DNA from: Benincasa hispida
Lineage: Eukaryota; Streptophyta; Magnoliopsida; Cucurbitales; Cucurbitaceae
NCBI RefSeq assembly: GCF_009727055.1
Contig: NC_052350.1
Coordinates: 26,166,437-26,230,436 of the forward strand
Reading direction: 5' to 3'
DNA length: 64,000 bases
Shown here: piece by piece, positions 23,224 to 35,185 of the stretch
How positions within the stretch are numbered: position 1 is the stretch's first letter
How the letters are laid out: each line of letters starts with the position of its first letter
Notes under the pieces: generated by a model
Seen by the model: only the letters and a program-made list of their open reading frames with translations
Databases searched by the model: none
What the model was told of the DNA's origin: nothing
Program-made: the position numbers and the translations under genes

Positions 23224-26200
23224 TCACATCAGCTGTACATTATCAATATACCGATAGACTTCTAAAGCGAATTCAGAGATCCAATTTGCTGCGGTGCCGA
23301 AAAAGAGTTCCCAAAACCAGAGATCCACGGCTAGGACTGAGGAGAATATTAGCAGTGCCAAGGTTTGATAACGGTTCAATGGCCAACCTGAGACATCAGC
23401 CAGAGCCTTGAGAAATGGGAGAGAACTGCTGGCTAGTTTTCGTTTTGTAATTGACCATGCTGTTATCCACTTTACACGACATGGGATGAGATCGAACTCC
23501 TCTCGCAACCGCCTCCCCAAGTCGGGCATGTGACCACCGCCGTATAGTATCGCGATTCTGTTGTGTCCCTTGTCAAGGGCATCTCTAAGCGCTTCTGTAG
23601 CAGCTTTATTTCTCTCGCCGATTATAACAGAACTCTCCTCCACCTCAGCAGTTACTTGAGTAAACCTTCACCCACAATGAATTACATCAGATTCATTCAA
23701 GCATTTACTATTCAATTCAAAAATACCCTCCAGACTTGGCTTTCAAATAGAAATAAAGTTGTGTTGGAATGAATTAATAGTCCAAACTCCAAAGTTCCAA
23801 ACCAATAAGGGAATTAACGTCCTAAAGAATTTAACTTGTACATACTCAGATGTTAGACGCTTCGCCAGAAAAACTTTCATTGCGGCACCTAAATCAAGCC
23901 TTGACAATGCTTCAAATTCTGGGAATTCTGATGCTTGACTTCCCCCATCTGCACAAACACTTCCTATGATAAGAAGACCAACAAGTGGCATAGGAAGCAC
24001 ACGAGACGCCCAGAGGAGCTTCGACTTCCAAGGTTCAAGATCTTCTGGTACTGCAGTTGGCTGAACCATAGCTTTGGTGGATCGTATAGTCATATCTCTT
24101 GCAAATGTAAAGAAGTTTTCACCTTTTTCAGTCTGTAACATGATAACATCAGATCCAGTGTTAAAATATCATTATATAACACCAATCTTCAGGTGTCAAA
24201 AACAACTGAGACCATGTGAAATTGTAAAATTGAGGAAGCAAGGCCACCTTGGAGTTGATAAAGAAATATGCTCTTAACTTTAAATGGCCCTATACCCACT
24301 CTAAAAGGCACATATTGAAAGAAACTATTTCAACAGAAAAATTGTTGAAATATCAAATGGGGATGTTACTTTTGTTGTAATTGATCATAAAAGATTCTCA
24401 TCGGATGCTACGATTCGACTATTCGGAGTATATTCTGTCAATTAGACAATTTCCACTACATAATTTAGCATACATTGCGTAGTTAAGTGAAAAAACCAAC
24501 CAGAGAATGGAAATGGGCATTTCCAATCGCATGCACCTTGTCATCCTTAAAAAATATATTTCTTGCTCAATCTATTGTGTTAGAAGGTAGACAGGGAATA
24601 ACCTGAAGTATTCTGAAGGTTTCATAGTCTAGATCGGCATGGTACCAATTTGAAGCCTGGTAATCAAGACAATCTAATTGGAAGTCAAGCGTAAGAACAC
24701 GAGCCATCTGCCGTTGAATGCAACCCAGAATATTAAGTCCTCGTGATCGTGAACTTTTTAGTTTTTTTGTGGCAACTGGATTTCTTCTGTTTTCTAAGCT
24801 CTCCCTACTAGCGACCATCTCATAAAGTATACAATCATAGGACTCGAGTTCTTTCTGAAGGGCCTCAAAATAGCTATGCAAAATGGATGGCAGCATTTTT
24901 AGTCAATCAAAAAGCCATGTAGTAAGTCCACTAATAAGCAAAATCAAAGTTAGCAATCACTATGAAAGGACAGTTTCTATTCTTGAAACCTTTATCATAG
25001 TAACACCCAATTGAAGCACTGCATCAGTTAATTTAAAACGGAAACTACCCACATAGCAAGGAAAATAGTATGAAAAGAGAGTTCATACCGTCACTGGAAC
25101 ACAAAAAGAAGACAAACGGGACAAAATGACAGTTACAATGCTAGAAAAATCTGCTCAATTGATTCGATAGAGGAAAGTGTCTGCTATCTTCCAATGCTAA
25201 TTTTATCTTATCCCTTCGATTTTCATTGCAGATATAGAACAGTTTCTACAAAATGTAACTCTTTTCTTTTTCTCAGCCGCATGTTTAGGGGTGATTTTAG
25301 AATAATTAAAATCACTTGTAAACTCAATCTAAAATACACATTTAATCACTTGACAATTCAATGTTTGATTTTTTATACTTTTATTCGCATTTTTATACTA
25401 TTAAAATTAATTTTGAATTATTAAAAGTAATTTTTTTTTATAATTTTGAAATTTAAAAAATAATTTTAACCAATAACTCCAAACATGCTATTAAATTGTT
25501 GCCAATCCCTAGTTGCGACATAAACATATATTTGGTCCCATTTCCCTCTCGGTATCAAATTAACTTGCGCTCATGACAGCAAATAATGACTAACGAGTAA
25601 GGCACTACCTTTCAAAGTAAAATCAAATTGCATGATTATATCTCCTAACCACAAGGTAACAGCCAACAATAAACAAGCAGACAAATAGGAAACTACAGAA
25701 GATGATACGAAATTGATAAAATAAAAGAGAATCCAATGAGTAGGCATACTCTTTGTCTGCAATATGAATTGTTGATACCAAATCAACCTGAAAAAGAGCA
25801 GAATCCACAAATAAAAGAAACCCCATGTAAGAAATAGCAATACCCATTTGAAGCAATTCGAATTCGAGACGAAACCTGAACAAATGGCTGCAGAATAGAC
25901 CATGGAAACTTCTTTTTGTAACTAACGATAGCAGTCTGAAGCTCCGCACTGGTTCCATCCCGTTTGAACCTCATGAAATCCGCAATTGAATTATTCTGGA
26001 AAAACAGGTCGGGCGAGGCATCTTCGCGTAATTGATTGGAAGCAGAAGAAGAAGAAGAAGAAGAACCAGGAACTTGGCACCGGAATAACCTAAAACGCTT
26101 TGGGAATCTAAACCTTGGGTTGGAAGAATCTGAGAAGGGCCCAAATTTGGTGGGGATTGAAGAAGAAGATGATGAATCAGTTTTGGAAATGGAACGAATT

Positions 26201-26238
26201 GAAGTGGGCAAGAGAATTGATAGTGAGTTAGCGACCAT
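23224..26238 (-). CDS. TraB/PrgY/GumN-domain protein, likely organelle-targeted, copy 1
   Basis: Five exons: 26238-25876, 25787-25750, 24873-24603, 24132-23846 and 23665-23224, all GT-AG and in frame, giving 466 residues. The start at 26238 follows an upstream frame with no support. Residues 1-60 are rich in Ser, Arg and Pro and poor in acidic residues, like a chloroplast transit peptide. TraB features are VDLVSTIHIAD (His129), ALQKELESYDCILYEMV (Glu152) and AILYGGGHMPDLG (His365), the spaced His-Glu-His pattern of the TraB/Tiki group. Two C-terminal hydrophobic stretches lie at about 285-305 (PMPLVGLLIIGS) and near 425-445 (LALLIFSSVLAVDLWFW). The molecular function in plants is unclear; related family members include metalloprotease-like proteins. 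The family call is from motif memory. Intron 2 carries a MITE. Confidence 0.7.
25279..25488. mobile_element. MITE-like insert in intron 2 of TraB-like copy 1
   Basis: About 210 bp. The left end reads GCATGTTTAGGGGTGATTTT and the reverse complement of the right end reads AGCATGTTTGGAGTTATTGG, followed on both sides by A/T-rich inverted similarity (AATTAAAAT against TTAAAATTA). It has no coding capacity. It sits in an 876-bp intron and leaves the splice sites untouched. Confidence 0.5.
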
Positions 26239-26668
26239 ATCCTCTCTGCTCTGAGAGCAACTGAGCAAGCAAGGCGCACGAGAGAGAGAGTGGCAATGCA
26301 CAGCCCAAAATCTGATAATGTTAACAATTAATAATATACTCTCCTTTTTACCACCATATTATCTTTTCACTACGACTATCTCTAAGATTATAATTATCCA
26401 CTCTAGTGGGAATCTAATAGTAATTTAGTCAACGTCTTTAAAAGATAAATAGTAATTCAGTCAACGAAAAATAATAATAAATTATAATTTTTATATAAAA
26501 AAAATCATCTTGCGGACATATATTTCATAAATGTTCTTAAATTTAATTCTTTCATTCAAAGCTTTTTGAATAATTTTGGACAAGTTTATCCTTCTTTCCA
26601 TTTTATTAATATATCCATTTTTTTTTCTTGTAATTGATGAGCGGCTTTTTCCTTTGGTCATTAATTAG
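26239..26668. other. upstream region of TraB-like copy 1
   Basis: Presumed promoter and 5' UTR of the minus-strand gene, with a GAGAGAGAG run near 26280. No TATA box stands out. Confidence 0.4.
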
Positions 26669-26695
26669 TTTTTTTTTTTTTTTTTTTTTTTTTTT

Positions 26696-26696
26696 N
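26696..26696. other. single N at the duplication junction
   Basis: One ambiguous base lies between T27 and T17. If it is counted as T, the right-hand run equals the 18 Ts at the start of copy 1, so the N is exactly where copy 1 ends and copy 2 begins. Confidence 0.95.
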
Positions 26697-26713
26697 TTTT
26701 TTTTTTTTTTTTT

Positions 26714-26996
26714 AATGTTATCAAGTTTTAGTTTAGAAGCTAGGCAATTAAATCATTTGTTCACCTGACTTGGTTATTTATTTAAACCATCATGATTAAT
26801 ATTATTAATTCTCCCTTTTAAATTATAGCTAGGGTACCCCGAACAAAGATGGTATGTTTTCCTTCTCTAGATTTTATAATAAAATTTTATTTCATTATTT
26901 TGAATTTGGTCGTACTTTTGGTGAAAACATCATTTGAGATTTATACGTGCATTTAATATTAATTTGATTCGCACCCAAGAAAGTCAGGTCGTTACA
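26714..26996 (+). mobile_element. duplicated tail of LTR A
   Basis: This is the last 283 bp of solo LTR A (20158-20440) repeated, ending GGTCGTTACA and followed by TCTAG. It has no LTR body to its left and is present only because the duplication block starts inside LTR A. It is therefore not a separate insertion. Confidence 0.85.
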
Positions 26997-27385
26997 TCTA
27001 GATCTAGATCTTGTACGATAAATTGGCTTAAGAGTTAAAAAGGAATTAAGTTGAGTAGATGTATGGATGAAATCTATACCTAAGACATCTCCTTGTTAAA
27101 AATCCCCATATTTAATCACTTTAATTAATTTAATTTTGTATATAGATACTATAAAAAGTTCTTAATTTTGCCAAAGTTAAAAAATCTAAGTCTTGTTTAA
27201 TTGAATTTGGATCCTCTCGTTGTACTCGTTAAAAGAAAATATTCAAAAATCATAAATCAGAAGCATTTAGTGTGATGTACAAAAGGCTCATTCAATGATC
27301 CCAAAACCACAAAACAAAATCTAAACATAACAATATGAAGAAGAAACAAACTGAACACTGGGGGAAAGGAGATTACAATGTGTAT

Positions 27386-29016
27386 TCAATCTGGCAAAGA
27401 CTTATTATCATTATCATTACTCTGTTTACTATTCTTATCCTGAAATAGAATTTCCATCTCCTCCAAGCTTTTTCCTTTAGTCTCTGGCAAAAAGAAGTAA
27501 AAGAAAACTGTAGCCACTGCCATTATTCCTGATAACACTAAAAACATCCCTCCAAATGTTATCTCCTTTGAAATACTCAAAAACGTCATCGATACAACTC
27601 CACTCACCAATCTATTCACTGATACCGCCAAGCTCGAACCTTGCGCTCTCATTCTATTAGGAAATATCTCTGATGAATATACCCACGTTATGGGCCCAAG
27701 CCCAATTGAAAACAACGCCACGTCACCACATAATGCTATTATACTCAATACCACGGCCCATGTCGGCCTGCCTTTTCCCCTTTCCATTACTTTCGAGCCC
27801 AGGCCCAATAACGCTAGCGCTACCGCCATCCCGGTGGAACCCACTAGTAACAGCCGCCGTCTTCCGAATCTGTCTAAATAGAGGGCCGAGAATAGAACGA
27901 AGCTGATCTTTGTAACACCCATTACTACGTTCACGCCGAAGAGATGCCGTTTCTCGCGGATTCCGGCTGCTCGGAATACTTCCGGTGAGTAGTACATTAC
28001 GGCGTCGTTTCCTGATGCTTGCATGAAGAAGTTTATCCCGACGGCGGCTATTAGCATTCGCCGGATTGGCTTTGTGGGGTTTATCAGTAGTTCCTTCCAA
28101 ACCCCTTGTCCGTGCCAGCCTGCGGCGGCGGCGGCGGCGGCGTCGGTTATTGCCCTCAGTCTCTCCTCTGCTTCGATTTCGTTTGTTGAGATTTTGAGTA
28201 AGACCTTTCTGGCTTCTTCTGATTTGCCTTTCATGACGAGCCAACGAGGGGATTCGGGCATTGATAGAACGCCTAATCCGACGCCGAGCGCTGGTATTCC
28301 GGCGAGTCCGAGCATGATTCTCCAGTTGATGTGTGGCGGCAGGTCGGATAAGGCGTAGTTGATGATGTAGCCGAGTAAAATACCGAATGTAATGAAGATT
28401 TCCGGGAGGGAACTGAGGAGGCCGCGGGATGTGGCTGGAGAGAGCTCGGCTGTGTAAACAGGGGCGATCATTAGAGCGTAACCGACGCCGATGCCGGCGA
28501 TCATTCGGCCGGCGAGGAGGAGAGGGTAAGATGGGGCGAGACCCATTAATAAGGCGCCGATTAGAAATGTTGTAGATGCGAGGAATGTTGTGTATCGGCG
28601 GCCGATTGAATCGGAGGTTCGGCCGGAAGCGAGAGAGCCGATTAGAGAGAGAACGTTTAAGGATCCCACAAGGATTTCGACTTGGGTTGATGAGATATTG
28701 AGATTCTCTTCGATGTAAAGCACAGCCCCACTCATTACTCCGATATCTTCACGAATTGACTCAAAATTCAGAAACCCAAAACGCGGAAAAGCAAAAGAGA
28801 TTAATCAGATTAAAGAGAAAAGGAAGAGAAGTTACCGTAGCCCAACAAAATGGAGTTTGTGGAAGCCAAAATTGAGCAAATGAAAGTGTACTTGTTGATC
28901 CCAAATCCCATGGATGCCACTTTAGAGCTTCCTTCTTCCTCTTCAATGGCTTCAACTGCAGTTGCTGCAGTGGCAGCCTCCCAGTCCGAGGGTTTGTTGC
29001 TGTTCTTCGGCGGCAT
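27386..29016 (-). CDS. polyol/monosaccharide transporter (PLT6-like), copy 2
   Basis: Exons 29016-28836 and 28746-27386 encode the same 513-residue PLT-type sugar/polyol symporter as copy 1, including the seven-alanine loop run and the altered FFMQASGNDAV motif. I found no difference between the copies in frames or landmarks. If the duplication is real, it would double the dose of this gene with an intact promoter (the 24-bp pair and the ABRE-like site are copied too). If it is an assembly error, this entry is not a separate gene. Confidence 0.6.
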
Positions 29017-29200
29017 TTTGTTGAGAATATCAGTGGGCAGTTATTTCAATGGGCAAAAAGAAAGCAGATAAGAGGCTTTAATTGTGGTGAGTTTGTTAGG
29101 TGTGTAGGGATTTAGTTCTTGTGGGTTTTAGAGATGGCCAATTCTTCCATGAATGCCATCATTTTAGGAATGAATTACACGTCAGCTCCTAGTTTCATAT

Positions 29201-29208
29201 GACGTGGC
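29201..29208 (-). promoter_or_regulatory. ABRE/G-box-like site upstream of transporter copy 2
   Basis: Exact copy of the site at 22645-22652, again about 185 bp upstream of the transporter ATG. Confidence 0.3.
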
Positions 29209-29441
29209 ACTTGAAAGATTCCTTTATTTTTAGGCCTTTCTTGATTTTTTTCTCTTTTTTTGGAAGTTAGTATACAAATTAAGTATCAATTGTTATGGCC
29301 AATTGGCTGGCAGAGTCATGGCTTCTTAATTGTCTTTAATTAACCAATGTACAAATCCTAAAGATTCCTACTCATTGCAGTAATTTTGTGAAGTTAAAAG
29401 ATTCCTTAATTTTCATTTTTCAAATCTGTAAATCCACTAAC

Positions 29442-29489
29442 CAATATCATTATCGTTACCCTATTCAATATCATTATCGTTACCCTATT
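29442..29489. repeat. perfect 24-bp tandem pair, copy 2
   Basis: Identical to 22886-22933. Even this slippage-prone repeat has the same unit number in both copies, which argues that the block has had no time to diverge or is an artefact. Confidence 0.85.
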
Positions 29490-29779
29490 GTTAGAAATAT
29501 AAATCTATAACAATAAATATGACAAATTCATAAATTTTAGTAAATGTGATCAAAAATCCAATTACGTTTGTGATTGTGACTCGTCACGAATCAATAAAAT
29601 CTTATTATAATTATACCAATTTTCATTACAAATTAATAAACGTGGCATAAATATAAAATAATTTCAACATTTTTCACTGTACTACTTTCTGAGTGACCCA
29701 TGAAACAACAGCCGACAGTTGAATTATTTACAACGGCAAGGAGACAACTTACAATTGGCTGAAATGCATTAATGTTTTT

Positions 29780-32700
29780 TCACATCAGCTGTACATTATC
29801 AATATACCGATAGACTTCTAAAGCGAATTCAGAGATCCAATTTGCTGCGGTGCCGAAAAAGAGTTCCCAAAACCAGAGATCCACGGCTAGGACTGAGGAG
29901 AATATTAGCAGTGCCAAGGTTTGATAACGGTTCAATGGCCAACCTGAGACATCAGCCAGAGCCTTGAGAAATGGGAGAGAACTGCTGGCTAGTTTTCGTT
30001 TTGTAATTGACCATGCTGTTATCCACTTTACACGACATGGGATGAGATCGAACTCCTCTCGCAACCGCCTCCCCAAGTCGGGCATGTGACCACCGCCGTA
30101 TAGTATCGCGATTCTGTTGTGTCCCTTGTCAAGGGCATCTCTAAGCGCTTCTGTAGCAGCTTTATTTCTCTCGCCGATTATAACAGAACTCTCCTCCACC
30201 TCAGCAGTTACTTGAGTAAACCTTCACCCACAATGAATTACATCAGATTCATTCAAGCATTTACTATTCAATTCAAAAATACCCTCCAGACTTGGCTTTC
30301 AAATAGAAATAAAGTTGTGTTGGAATGAATTAATAGTCCAAACTCCAAAGTTCCAAACCAATAAGGGAATTAACGTCCTAAAGAATTTAACTTGTACATA
30401 CTCAGATGTTAGACGCTTCGCCAGAAAAACTTTCATTGCGGCACCTAAATCAAGCCTTGACAATGCTTCAAATTCTGGGAATTCTGATGCTTGACTTCCC
30501 CCATCTGCACAAACACTTCCTATGATAAGAAGACCAACAAGTGGCATAGGAAGCACACGAGACGCCCAGAGGAGCTTCGACTTCCAAGGTTCAAGATCTT
30601 CTGGTACTGCAGTTGGCTGAACCATAGCTTTGGTGGATCGTATAGTCATATCTCTTGCAAATGTAAAGAAGTTTTCACCTTTTTCAGTCTGTAACATGAT
30701 AACATCAGATCCAGTGTTAAAATATCATTATATAACACCAATCTTCAGGTGTCAAAAACAACTGAGACCATGTGAAATTGTAAAATTGAGGAAGCAAGGC
30801 CACCTTGGAGTTGATAAAGAAATATGCTCTTAACTTTAAATGGCCCTATACCCACTCTAAAAGGCACATATTGAAAGAAACTATTTCAACAGAAAAATTG
30901 TTGAAATATCAAATGGGGATGTTACTTTTGTTGTAATTGATCATAAAAGATTCTCATCGGATGCTACGATTCGACTATTCGGAGTATATTCTGTCAATTA
31001 GACAATTTCCACTACATAATTTAGCATACATTGCGTAGTTAAGTGAAAAAACCAACCAGAGAATGGAAATGGGCATTTCCAATCGCATGCACCTTGTCAT
31101 CCTTAAAAAATATATTTCTTGCTCAATCTATTGTGTTAGAAGGTAGACAGGGAATAACCTGAAGTATTCTGAAGGTTTCATAGTCTAGATCGGCATGGTA
31201 CCAATTTGAAGCCTGGTAATCAAGACAATCTAATTGGAAGTCAAGCGTAAGAACACGAGCCATCTGCCGTTGAATGCAACCCAGAATATTAAGTCCTCGT
31301 GATCGTGAACTTTTTAGTTTTTTTGTGGCAACTGGATTTCTTCTGTTTTCTAAGCTCTCCCTACTAGCGACCATCTCATAAAGTATACAATCATAGGACT
31401 CGAGTTCTTTCTGAAGGGCCTCAAAATAGCTATGCAAAATGGATGGCAGCATTTTTAGTCAATCAAAAAGCCATGTAGTAAGTCCACTAATAAGCAAAAT
31501 CAAAGTTAGCAATCACTATGAAAGGACAGTTTCTATTCTTGAAACCTTTATCATAGTAACACCCAATTGAAGCACTGCATCAGTTAATTTAAAACGGAAA
31601 CTACCCACATAGCAAGGAAAATAGTATGAAAAGAGAGTTCATACCGTCACTGGAACACAAAAAGAAGACAAACGGGACAAAATGACAGTTACAATGCTAG
31701 AAAAATCTGCTCAATTGATTCGATAGAGGAAAGTGTCTGCTATCTTCCAATGCTAATTTTATCTTATCCCTTCGATTTTCATTGCAGATATAGAACAGTT
31801 TCTACAAAATGTAACTCTTTTCTTTTTCTCAGCCGCATGTTTAGGGGTGATTTTAGAATAATTAAAATCACTTGTAAACTCAATCTAAAATACACATTTA
31901 ATCACTTGACAATTCAATGTTTGATTTTTTATACTTTTATTCGCATTTTTATACTATTAAAATTAATTTTGAATTATTAAAAGTAATTTTTTTTTATAAT
32001 TTTGAAATTTAAAAAATAATTTTAACCAATAACTCCAAACATGCTATTAAATTGTTGCCAATCCCTAGTTGCGACATAAACATATATTTGGTCCCATTTC
32101 CCTCTCGGTATCAAATTAACTTGCGCTCATGACAGCAAATAATGACTAACGAGTAAGGCACTACCTTTCAAAGTAAAATCAAATTGCATGATTATATCTC
32201 CTAACCACAAGGTAACAGCCAACAATAAACAAGCAGACAAATAGGAAACTACAGAAGATGATACGAAATTGATAAAATAAAAGAGAATCCAATGAGTAGG
32301 CATACTCTTTGTCTGCAATATGAATTGTTGATACCAAATCAACCTGAAAAAGAGCAGAATCCACAAATAAAAGAAACCCCATGTAAGAAATAGCAATACC
32401 CATTTGAAGCAATTCGAATTCGAGACGAAACCTGAACAAATGGCTGCAGAATAGACCATGGAAACTTCTTTTTGTAACTAACGATAGCAGTCTGAAGCTC
32501 CGCACTGGTTCCATCCCGTTTGAACCTCATGAAATCCGCAATTGAATTATTCTGGAAAAACAGGTCGGGCGAGGCATCTTCGCGTAATTGATTGGAAGCA
32601 GAAGAAGAAGAAGAAGAAGAACCAGGAACTTGGCACCGGAATAACCTAAAACGCTTTGGGAATCTAAACCTTGGGTTGGAAGAATCTGAGAAGGGCCCAA

Positions 32701-32794
32701 ATTTGGTGGGGATTGAAGAAGAAGATGATGAATCAGTTTTGGAAATGGAACGAATTGAAGTGGGCAAGAGAATTGATAGTGAGTTAGCGACCAT
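29780..32794 (-). CDS. TraB/PrgY/GumN-domain protein, copy 2
   Basis: Exons 32794-32432, 32343-32306, 31429-31159, 30688-30402 and 30221-29780 encode the same 466-residue protein as the gene at 23224-26238, with the same transit-peptide-like start and the same His129, Glu152 and His365 motifs. Nothing distinguishes it from copy 1. Whether it is a second gene depends on whether the 6,556-bp duplication is real. Confidence 0.5.
31835..32044. mobile_element. MITE-like insert in intron 2 of TraB-like copy 2
   Basis: Exact copy of the 25279-25488 insert, carried along in the duplication. Confidence 0.45.
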
Positions 32795-33224
32795 ATCCTC
32801 TCTGCTCTGAGAGCAACTGAGCAAGCAAGGCGCACGAGAGAGAGAGTGGCAATGCACAGCCCAAAATCTGATAATGTTAACAATTAATAATATACTCTCC
32901 TTTTTACCACCATATTATCTTTTCACTACGACTATCTCTAAGATTATAATTATCCACTCTAGTGGGAATCTAATAGTAATTTAGTCAACGTCTTTAAAAG
33001 ATAAATAGTAATTCAGTCAACGAAAAATAATAATAAATTATAATTTTTATATAAAAAAAATCATCTTGCGGACATATATTTCATAAATGTTCTTAAATTT
33101 AATTCTTTCATTCAAAGCTTTTTGAATAATTTTGGACAAGTTTATCCTTCTTTCCATTTTATTAATATATCCATTTTTTTTTCTTGTAATTGATGAGCGG
33201 CTTTTTCCTTTGGTCATTAATTAG

Positions 33225-33251
<27 letters not shown>

Positions 33252-33257
<6 letters not shown>

Positions 33258-34526
33258 TGTAGTTTTATGTAAATATTGATTTTCATTTTAATGCATTTAT
33301 TATGTTAATGTTCTTTTCCTTAATTATAGAGGTATTGTTTCATCTAGCAGATGTGTTGACTTGTCTTCTTCATCTAATCGCAGAATTACGATTTCAAATA
33401 TCATTTTTTCACTTTTTATGTATATATAAGAAATTTGTTTCAAATATATACAATGTATATGAAATTATTTCAAGAGTCTTTTTAAATATAAAAAAATATT
33501 TAAAAATATTTACACTTTATAGTAAAAAATTTTAAAAATACTTAAGCACTTTTGAAACTTTGTTATAAAGTGTAAATATTTTTTGATTTATAAGAATTTC
33601 TCTTATTTTCAAATGTATTTAGAAGAAATACATAATTAAGGTTGTTATACAACATATACTTCATATTTTAATTTTAGTCTCGTTTCAGTTGAATTATATA
33701 TTCCACATACTTTGTTATATATACATATGTATATTTAATTATTTTGCAAATATATCTCATATTATATGCTATAAATTAGATCATAAACTAAGATAGATAT
33801 CATTATCAAATTATTTTAAAAAAACAAACCAAATTTATAGAGTTCAAATTCTTAACCTAATGCTCTGAAATGTGTTGGTGATTTTTTTCCCATACAATAT
33901 TAATATTTGTATATATATTGTATGAGGGAAACCATTTGAATATACAAAATACAATCGAATATCATAGACTAACTAGTATATATTTAAATAACAGTGGTAG
34001 ACAGTACTACGACGGCAACCATGGTAGTTTTTGTTGCTCTTTCCGTGACAGTTTCGATTGAAGAAATAGACTGAGGTTGAGAAATATTTTCTGAGATTTT
34101 TGAAAGAGAAACAATTGAAGAATCAAATTTGAGATTGGAAGGGTAAGAAGAAGAATTTGAAGAAGTTACTATGAAGGTTCAAGAGATGAGTTTCCACTTT
34201 TGGCCTCACACGTAGAACTCGTTCTTACCGCAATTGATGTCAGCGACCAAATATTTTGTAACGAAGTCTTCGGTGGTGGCAACATAGCAACGACAACCAT
34301 CATTGCCAGTCGGAAGTTGAAGAATATTTATGAAGAAAAATTAGGATGCATAGATTGAAGAAGAAGGGAGAATTTTTGGGAGAATTTATGGATTAAGAAT
34401 ATGGAATTTGAAGAAGATTACCTAGAGACAATTTTGGGGGATAAGAGAAATATGGGGGATTCAAATGGTTTTTCTTGTTGTAATTTTTTTTTTTTTTTAA
34501 AAAACATTAATGGGTGCATCTATATG
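33252..34526. other. intergenic, no gene seen
   Basis: Unique sequence resumes after the second copy's T27. It is AT-rich. GAAGAA-rich purine stretches at about 34060-34450 carry no domain. Confidence 0.5.
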
Positions 34527-35177
34527 TAGAGATGTCCACAGGACGTGGCCGGGGATGCCATACCCCATCCCGTCCCCGCTCCTCATTTCATTTCCCATCC
34601 CAGTGAAATTCTCCAGGATCGAGGCGGAGATTCCCTATGGGGAATTCACGGGGATCGGGTTCCCCACGGAGAATTTTTTCCCGTTATTTTTTTGTTTCTT
34701 TTTTTTTGTAAAAAGTCAATTAATTTAAATCACTAATGTGAGCACATTTTAATTAAATAATTAACTTTATCACTAAATTGTTTATTATGATTAGTTTTAT
34801 ATGACAATTTGAATTTAAAGATAAATTACTCAAATTTTGGCTTAAAAAGGCTAATTAATTTTTTTAGTAGAAAGAAATAAATATAAATCAAATTATATAT
34901 AATCTAAATTTAAACATATTCATTATCTTTCACAATAAATAATGAAATTTAAAATTTAAATGTAATATATATATAATAATAATAATAACGACTTAATATT
35001 AGATAACTATACTAAATAAATATGTAAAAGTTAATTGGGGCGGGGTCAGGACGGGGAATGCATTTCCCGTCCCGTCTCCGTATAGTTCACGGGGAGTCTT
35101 TTTCCTCCATTCCTCACCTAATCGGGGAATCCCCGTCCCGTTCGGAGCGGGGCCCGTGGAAAAACTAGACATCTCTA
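34527..35177. mobile_element. hAT-type MITE with GC-rich ends
   Basis: The terminal inverted repeat TAGAGATGTC opens at 34527 and its complement GACATCTCTA closes at 35177, 651 bp in all. The flanking 8-mers TCTATATG and TATATACG agree at six of eight bases, consistent with an aged 8-bp hAT target-site duplication. The outer 150 bp at both ends are rich in CGGGGA and CCCGTCCC blocks that pair as inverted repeats, while the middle is AT-rich. The apparent frames at 34510-34736 and 34999-35265 are products of these GC-rich ends and not genes. Confidence 0.65.
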
Positions 35178-35185
35178 TATATACG

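Larger units (their letters stand above)
20140..26695. repeat. 6,556-bp tandem duplication, copy 1
   Basis: The copy begins with T18 (20140-20157) and ends with T27 (26669-26695). Every frame and intergenic landmark inside recurs exactly 6,556 bp to the right, with identical translations. It contains the last 300 bp of LTR A, the polyol transporter gene and the TraB-domain gene. See copy 2 for the reason to suspect an assembly error. Confidence 0.9.
29017..29779. other. promoter of transporter copy 2 and 3' flank of TraB-like copy 2
   Basis: Same content as 22461-23223: the ABRE-like GACGTGGC at 29201-29208 and the 24-bp tandem pair at 29442-29489. Confidence 0.5.
26696..33251. repeat. 6,556-bp tandem duplication, copy 2
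   Basis: The copy begins with N plus T17 and ends with T27 (33225-33251), matching copy 1 in length to the base. All translated frames are identical to those of copy 1 at an offset of 6,556. Perfect identity through introns, a MITE, simple repeats and intergenic DNA, plus an N in a homopolymer at the join, fits a false duplication made when two overlapping contigs were laid end to end. A very recent true tandem duplication is the alternative. Confidence 0.9.
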
